From Chloroflexota bacterium (GTDB lineage Bacteria; Chloroflexota; FW602-bin22; JAMCYS01), in NCBI GenBank assembly GCA_021847625.1, contig JAJZQK010000137.1:1-7546 (forward strand): a stretch of DNA of 7,546 bases, given 5' to 3'. Positions within the stretch are counted from its first letter, which is position 1; each line of letters opens with the position of its first letter. This document shows, piece by piece, positions 5,773 through 7,546 of this stretch. A program made the position numbers and the translations under genes. The notes under the pieces are model-generated. The model was not told the origin of the DNA. It worked only from the letters and a program-made list of their open reading frames with translations, and did not search any database.

Positions 5773-5960
5773 GCCGCCGCCTTACGCAGTGCGCCCTCGA
5801 TCAGCGCAGCTACCCGCCGGCCACGCGTGGCGGCGTCGCGCCGGAGATGGTCTGGTGCGGCCAGGCCACGCCCGACCGCCTGGATCACCGCCAGTTCGAC
5901 CTGGTCCGGCGCTGTGCCGGCCTGAGCCGAGCCGTCGATGGTGCTGTCGCTCCCAATCAT
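5769..5960 (-). pseudogene. C-terminal fragment of an AbiEi-type antitoxin
   Basis: The 63-codon frame holds AGTAPDQVELAVIQAVGRGL followed by HLRRDAATRGRRVAALIEGALRKAAA. This matches the C-terminal end of AbiEi-family antitoxin/transcription regulators (D-AEAGT-P-QVE-AV-QAL-RGL...LR-AA-RR--RV--LIERAL). The expected N-terminal winged helix and middle domain, about 130 residues, are missing; recognisable sequence starts around 5945 and an in-frame stop lies 13 codons before the ATG at 5960. There is no ribosome site at that ATG. The stop TGA overlaps the start of the AbiEii fragment. Together the two are the surviving joint of a type IV toxin-antitoxin operon. A free-standing VapB-like antitoxin is a weaker alternative reading. 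Confidence 0.6.
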
Positions 5961-6004
5961 GTACCGCGGACGCGCCAGTTGAATGGCATCTTAGGAGGCA
6001 TCGC

Positions 6005-6139
6005 TTGCCGATTCGTGCCCCCGAGAAGTGGGAAGCGTAGCAGGCGTTCCAGCAACAGGGGGTTCTTCGGGGCGATGCCACATGGATGTTGGAAGAGCAC
6101 AAGGCCGCCTACACGCCACATCTGGGATCACATCGCTGA
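6005..6139 (+). pseudogene. Possible small gene broken by an in-frame stop
   Basis: AGGAGG at 5993-5998 stands six bases before TTG 6005, a good translation start, but the frame meets TAG at 6038 after 11 codons (LPIRAPEKWEA). Beyond the stop, the same frame stays open to TGA 6137 and reads like protein (GVLRGDATWMLEEHKAAY). One base change from TGG to TAG would explain this. I do not recognise the family. It may equally be chance. Confidence 0.3.
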
Positions 6140-6199
6140 GGCTCTAGAAGACGTGGCCCGCTGCTGTGGCCGCTTCACCATGCCTCCGACGGCGCACCG

Positions 6200-6562
6200 A
6201 TGGGCACGATGGAATCGAAGTTCCCTGGACCAACCGCTCTGTTCAATTGCGCTAGAATCTTCTTGGCGTTATCGCGCGGTCCTGCGACGAAGAATGGCGA
6301 GTGCACGTCACGGGCTGATCTGGCACGCAGGCTCGGGATGACCCGCGCCCGTGTGACTCAGGCCCTGGGCTTGCTCGAGCTCACACCGGAGGTCGTCGAA
6401 GCGCTAGCCGCCCTCGGCGATCCGTTACCCAAGCCGATCGTGACCGAGCACGGCCTGCGGTTGGTCCTGAGACTACCGGCCGAGGAGCAGAAGCACGCGC
6501 TGCGGCGAATCGTTGAGTCGCCGGCAACGGCTTTACGTGACCGCCGTCCGGGCAGTAGATGA
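6200..6562 (+). CDS. Orphan helix-turn-helix protein of the recombinase-associated type
   Basis: This is a 120-aa frame with a clear helix-turn-helix at residues ~36-60 (SRADLARRLGMTRARVTQAL). It continues with LLELTPEVVEALAALGDPL and then PIVTEHGLRLVLRLPAEEQ. This layout, a ParB/KorB-like DNA-binding helix pair followed by a leucine-rich segment, is known from small proteins encoded beside serine recombinases and on phages or plasmids. No recombinase is present in the window. The start is uncertain: neither ATG 6200 nor ATG 6209 has a ribosome site, and the N-terminal ~30 residues look weakly conserved, so the gene may be 5'-decayed. A TAGAAT at 6253-6258 could be a -10 inside it. The gene sits between other relics, and its 3' end abuts the Tn3 transposase remnant. 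Confidence 0.55.
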   Translation: MGTMESKFPGPTALFNCARIFLALSRGPATKNGECTSRADLARRLGMTRARVTQALGLLELTPEVVEALAALGDPLPKPIVTEHGLRLVLRLPAEEQKHALRRIVESPATALRDRRPGSR

Positions 6563-6575
6563 ACTCCAGCGCGAG

Positions 6576-6775
6576 CACTCGGCGCAGCTGGTCCAGTGGC
6601 GTCTGACGGGCGCCAGTCGGCGCGACCAGCAGTGCAGCACCTTCCGCTCGACGAGCCGCGCGGTCACCAGGTGGAAGGGCACGGCAGGCCATTCGGCCGT
6701 GAGCCAGGCGCGGGCGTAGAGCCACCGCGTCACGCGGAAGCCCTCGGGCTTCTCCGTGAAGTGGTGACGAGCCGT
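6576..6775 (-). pseudogene. tnpA: Tn3-family transposase relic with internal deletion
   Basis: Two pieces of the N-terminal region of a Tn3-family transposase (DUF4158 domain) are joined out of frame on the minus strand. The first (6775 to about 6635) reads FTEKPEGFRVTRWLYARAWL then LVTARLVERKVL, matching the RLLRWLYTRAWLTAERPS...LATAWLVERKVLLPG signature. The second, one frame over (about 6638 to 6576), reads ALLVAPTGARQTPLDQLRR, matching the QLEALLVVPEG-R-SPLDRLRR segment that normally lies several dozen residues later. The stretch between is missing, so a deletion joined them. The catalytic DDE region is absent and no terminal inverted repeats were seen. It cannot transpose. Recognition is from motif memory. 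Confidence 0.55.
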
Positions 6776-6787
6776 GATGGGCGCGGC

Positions 6788-6817
6788 TTGACACCCTCCG
6801 GGCACATGGTCTACAAT
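6788..6817 (+). promoter_or_regulatory. Sigma-70 promoter of the GbsR-type regulator operon
   Basis: TTGACA (6788-6793, perfect) and TACAAT (6812-6817, 5 of 6) are separated by 18 bp. It is the best full promoter in the window. The predicted start is at 6824-6825, on or next to ATG 6825. The long palindrome at 6816-6855 overlaps the -10 and the start point, so a bound repressor would block polymerase. The -35 lies about 12 bp from the transposase relic. Confidence 0.75.
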
Positions 6818-6855
6818 GTGCGTGATGTTCGGAATGGAACGAACATCAGGCACAT
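6816..6855. repeat. 40-bp near-perfect palindrome over promoter and start (likely operator)
   Basis: Arms ATGTGCGTGATGTTCG (6816-6831) and CGAACATCAGGCACAT (6840-6855) are reverse complements at 15 of 16 positions, around an 8-base centre. The inner nine bases (TGATGTTCG/CGAACATCA) are perfect. The palindrome covers the end of the -10, the transcription start and the first codons of the regulator. Its size and position suit a dimeric MarR/GbsR repressor controlling its own gene; the RNA could also form a strong 5' hairpin. Confidence 0.7.
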
Positions 6856-7457
6856 CCGAACAGGCGGAGTTGAAGAAGAGAGGGCACGCACTGTCTAGAC
6901 CAAGCATCGACGAGCAGGCCGGCCACCTGGCGGAGGCGCAGCGGATCGTCATCGACGCCATCGGGCGGGCCTTCGCGCTCTACGGCGTGCCGATCGCGCT
7001 GGGCCGCGTCTTCGCGCTCCTCTTCGTGGCTGACGGGCCTCTGAGCGTCACCGAGGCCGCCGCTCGCTTGGAGCTCACCAAGAGCACGACCAGCGTCAAC
7101 TTGCGGCTGCTGGAACATCTGCGCCTCGTGCGCCAGGTCTGGCCGGCCCGCCGCCGCGGCAAGTTCTACGTGGCGGAGCGCGACTTCAAGCGGATCGTCG
7201 CCGAGCTGCTGCGCACGATAGTGGCGGCCGAGCTGGCGCTGGTGATCGCCGCGCTCGACGACAGCGAGCGCCACCTGCGCCGCGCCCAAGCCGGCCCGGA
7301 TGCCGCAGTTGCCGAGCAGGCGCGGTCAGACCACACCAGGATCGAGGCGCTCCGCGAGTTCTACGGCGCGTCGACGCGGCTGCTCGAGCAGTTCATCGCG
7401 GCCAGCGGTGGCGCGCACGGGCAGCCGGGCGCAGCAGCGAATGCGCCGTTGCGGTAG
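6825..7457 (+). CDS. GbsR/MarR-family transcriptional regulator
   Basis: This is a winged helix-turn-helix regulator, 210 aa from ATG 6825. The GbsR-like signature is clear: an N-terminal helix leading to YGVPIALGRVFALLFVADGP (residues ~53-72), then the recognition region TEAAARLELTKSTTSVNLRLLE (~76-97), the wing RGKFYVAERDF (~111-121) and a long helical dimerisation tail. The start is uncertain. ATG 6816 overlaps the -10 box and cannot be used from this promoter. ATG 6825 would give a leaderless mRNA. Translation from 6870 (TTG) or 6891 (CTG, six bases after AGAGAGGG) is also possible, and conserved sequence begins only near 6900. The next gene starts 9 bp after its stop, so it probably controls its own operon through the palindrome. 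Confidence 0.85.
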   Translation: MFGMERTSGTSEQAELKKRGHALSRPSIDEQAGHLAEAQRIVIDAIGRAFALYGVPIALGRVFALLFVADGPLSVTEAAARLELTKSTTSVNLRLLEHLRLVRQVWPARRRGKFYVAERDFKRIVAELLRTIVAAELALVIAALDDSERHLRRAQAGPDAAVAEQARSDHTRIEALREFYGASTRLLEQFIAASGGAHGQPGAAANAPLR

Positions 7458-7466
7458 GTGCTTTCC

Positions 7467-7546
7467 ATGACGGAAGTGCTGCCGAAGCTGACAACAGTCT
7501 TCGTACTCGCTATGGCGGAACTCTGGGCGGCTGTGCCGGCCGGCCT
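7467..7546 (+). CDS. COG2426 / small multidrug export family protein, 5' end
   Basis: ATG 7467 begins MTEVLPKLTTVFVLAMAELWAAVPAGL and runs off the window. The hydrophobic first helix with an ELWAA-PAG motif is like the start of COG2426 / PF06695 (putative small multidrug export) membrane proteins. Substrate and transport direction are not established for the family. AGGTG at 7456-7460, overlapping the regulator's stop, is a plausible ribosome site six bases upstream. The 9-bp gap and shared strand make it part of the regulator's operon. Only 26 residues are visible, so the family call is tentative. Confidence 0.6.
   Translation, partial: MTEVLPKLTTVFVLAMAELWAAVPAG

Noticed and set aside
5847..6341. 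164-codon plus-strand frame across the relic zone
   Set aside because: It is antisense to the antitoxin fragment, overlaps the helix-turn-helix gene in another frame, and shows no family motif.
6533..6961. 142-codon minus-strand frame as a full gene
   Set aside because: Its first ~60 codons are antisense to the regulator and its promoter; only the middle matches a transposase, and that match breaks off at a frame change.

Overview
The window is GC-rich bacterial DNA with a mixture of intact chromosomal genes and the worn remains of mobile and defence genes. No rRNA or tRNA is present to place it. My best guess is a Chloroflexota-type bacterium, or less likely an actinobacterium. The reasons are the pRiA4b-type protein, the uncharacterised 264-aa protein, the helix-turn-helix partner protein, the AbiE and HEPN remnants, and good Shine-Dalgarno sites with GTG starts. 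This is inference from family memory, not a database result.

Left part (1-4388). The 3' end of a pRiA4b ORF-3-like gene (+) faces a membrane-anchored metallo-beta-lactamase-fold hydrolase (-). The hydrolase has its own extended -10 promoter at 1712-1720. A lipoprotein gene (+, 2053-2676) follows a long leader with several inverted repeats. Its 3' end overlaps by 109 bp the 3' end of a minus-strand membrane serine hydrolase of the beta-lactamase/class C family (2568-4202). Just upstream of the hydrolase, in the same likely operon, lies a 53-aa Cys/His small protein (4227-4388). It has a perfect Shine-Dalgarno but is short enough to be missed by length-filtered gene calling.

Middle (4389-6800). 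The leader of that operon carries a HEPN-domain C-terminal relic, and its promoter lies just upstream. Next is an intact, uncharacterised 264-aa gene (-, 4745-5539). It is followed upstream by the joint of an AbiE-type toxin-antitoxin operon: the C-terminus of an AbiEi antitoxin and the first ~32 residues of an AbiEii nucleotidyltransferase toxin, still overlapping at the stop/start. The rest of this zone holds a small ORF broken by a stop codon, an orphan helix-turn-helix protein of the kind found beside recombinases, and an internally deleted piece of a Tn3-family transposase. It reads as a graveyard of insertions and deletions.

Right end (6788-7546). A consensus-like sigma-70 promoter drives a GbsR/MarR-type regulator, followed 9 bp later by the start of a COG2426-type (small multidrug export family) membrane protein. 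A near-perfect 40-bp palindrome overlaps the -10 box, the transcription start and the first codons, so an autoregulated regulator/transporter operon is the simplest reading. I found no CRISPR array, and the only clearly new candidates are the small Cys/His protein operon and this operator.
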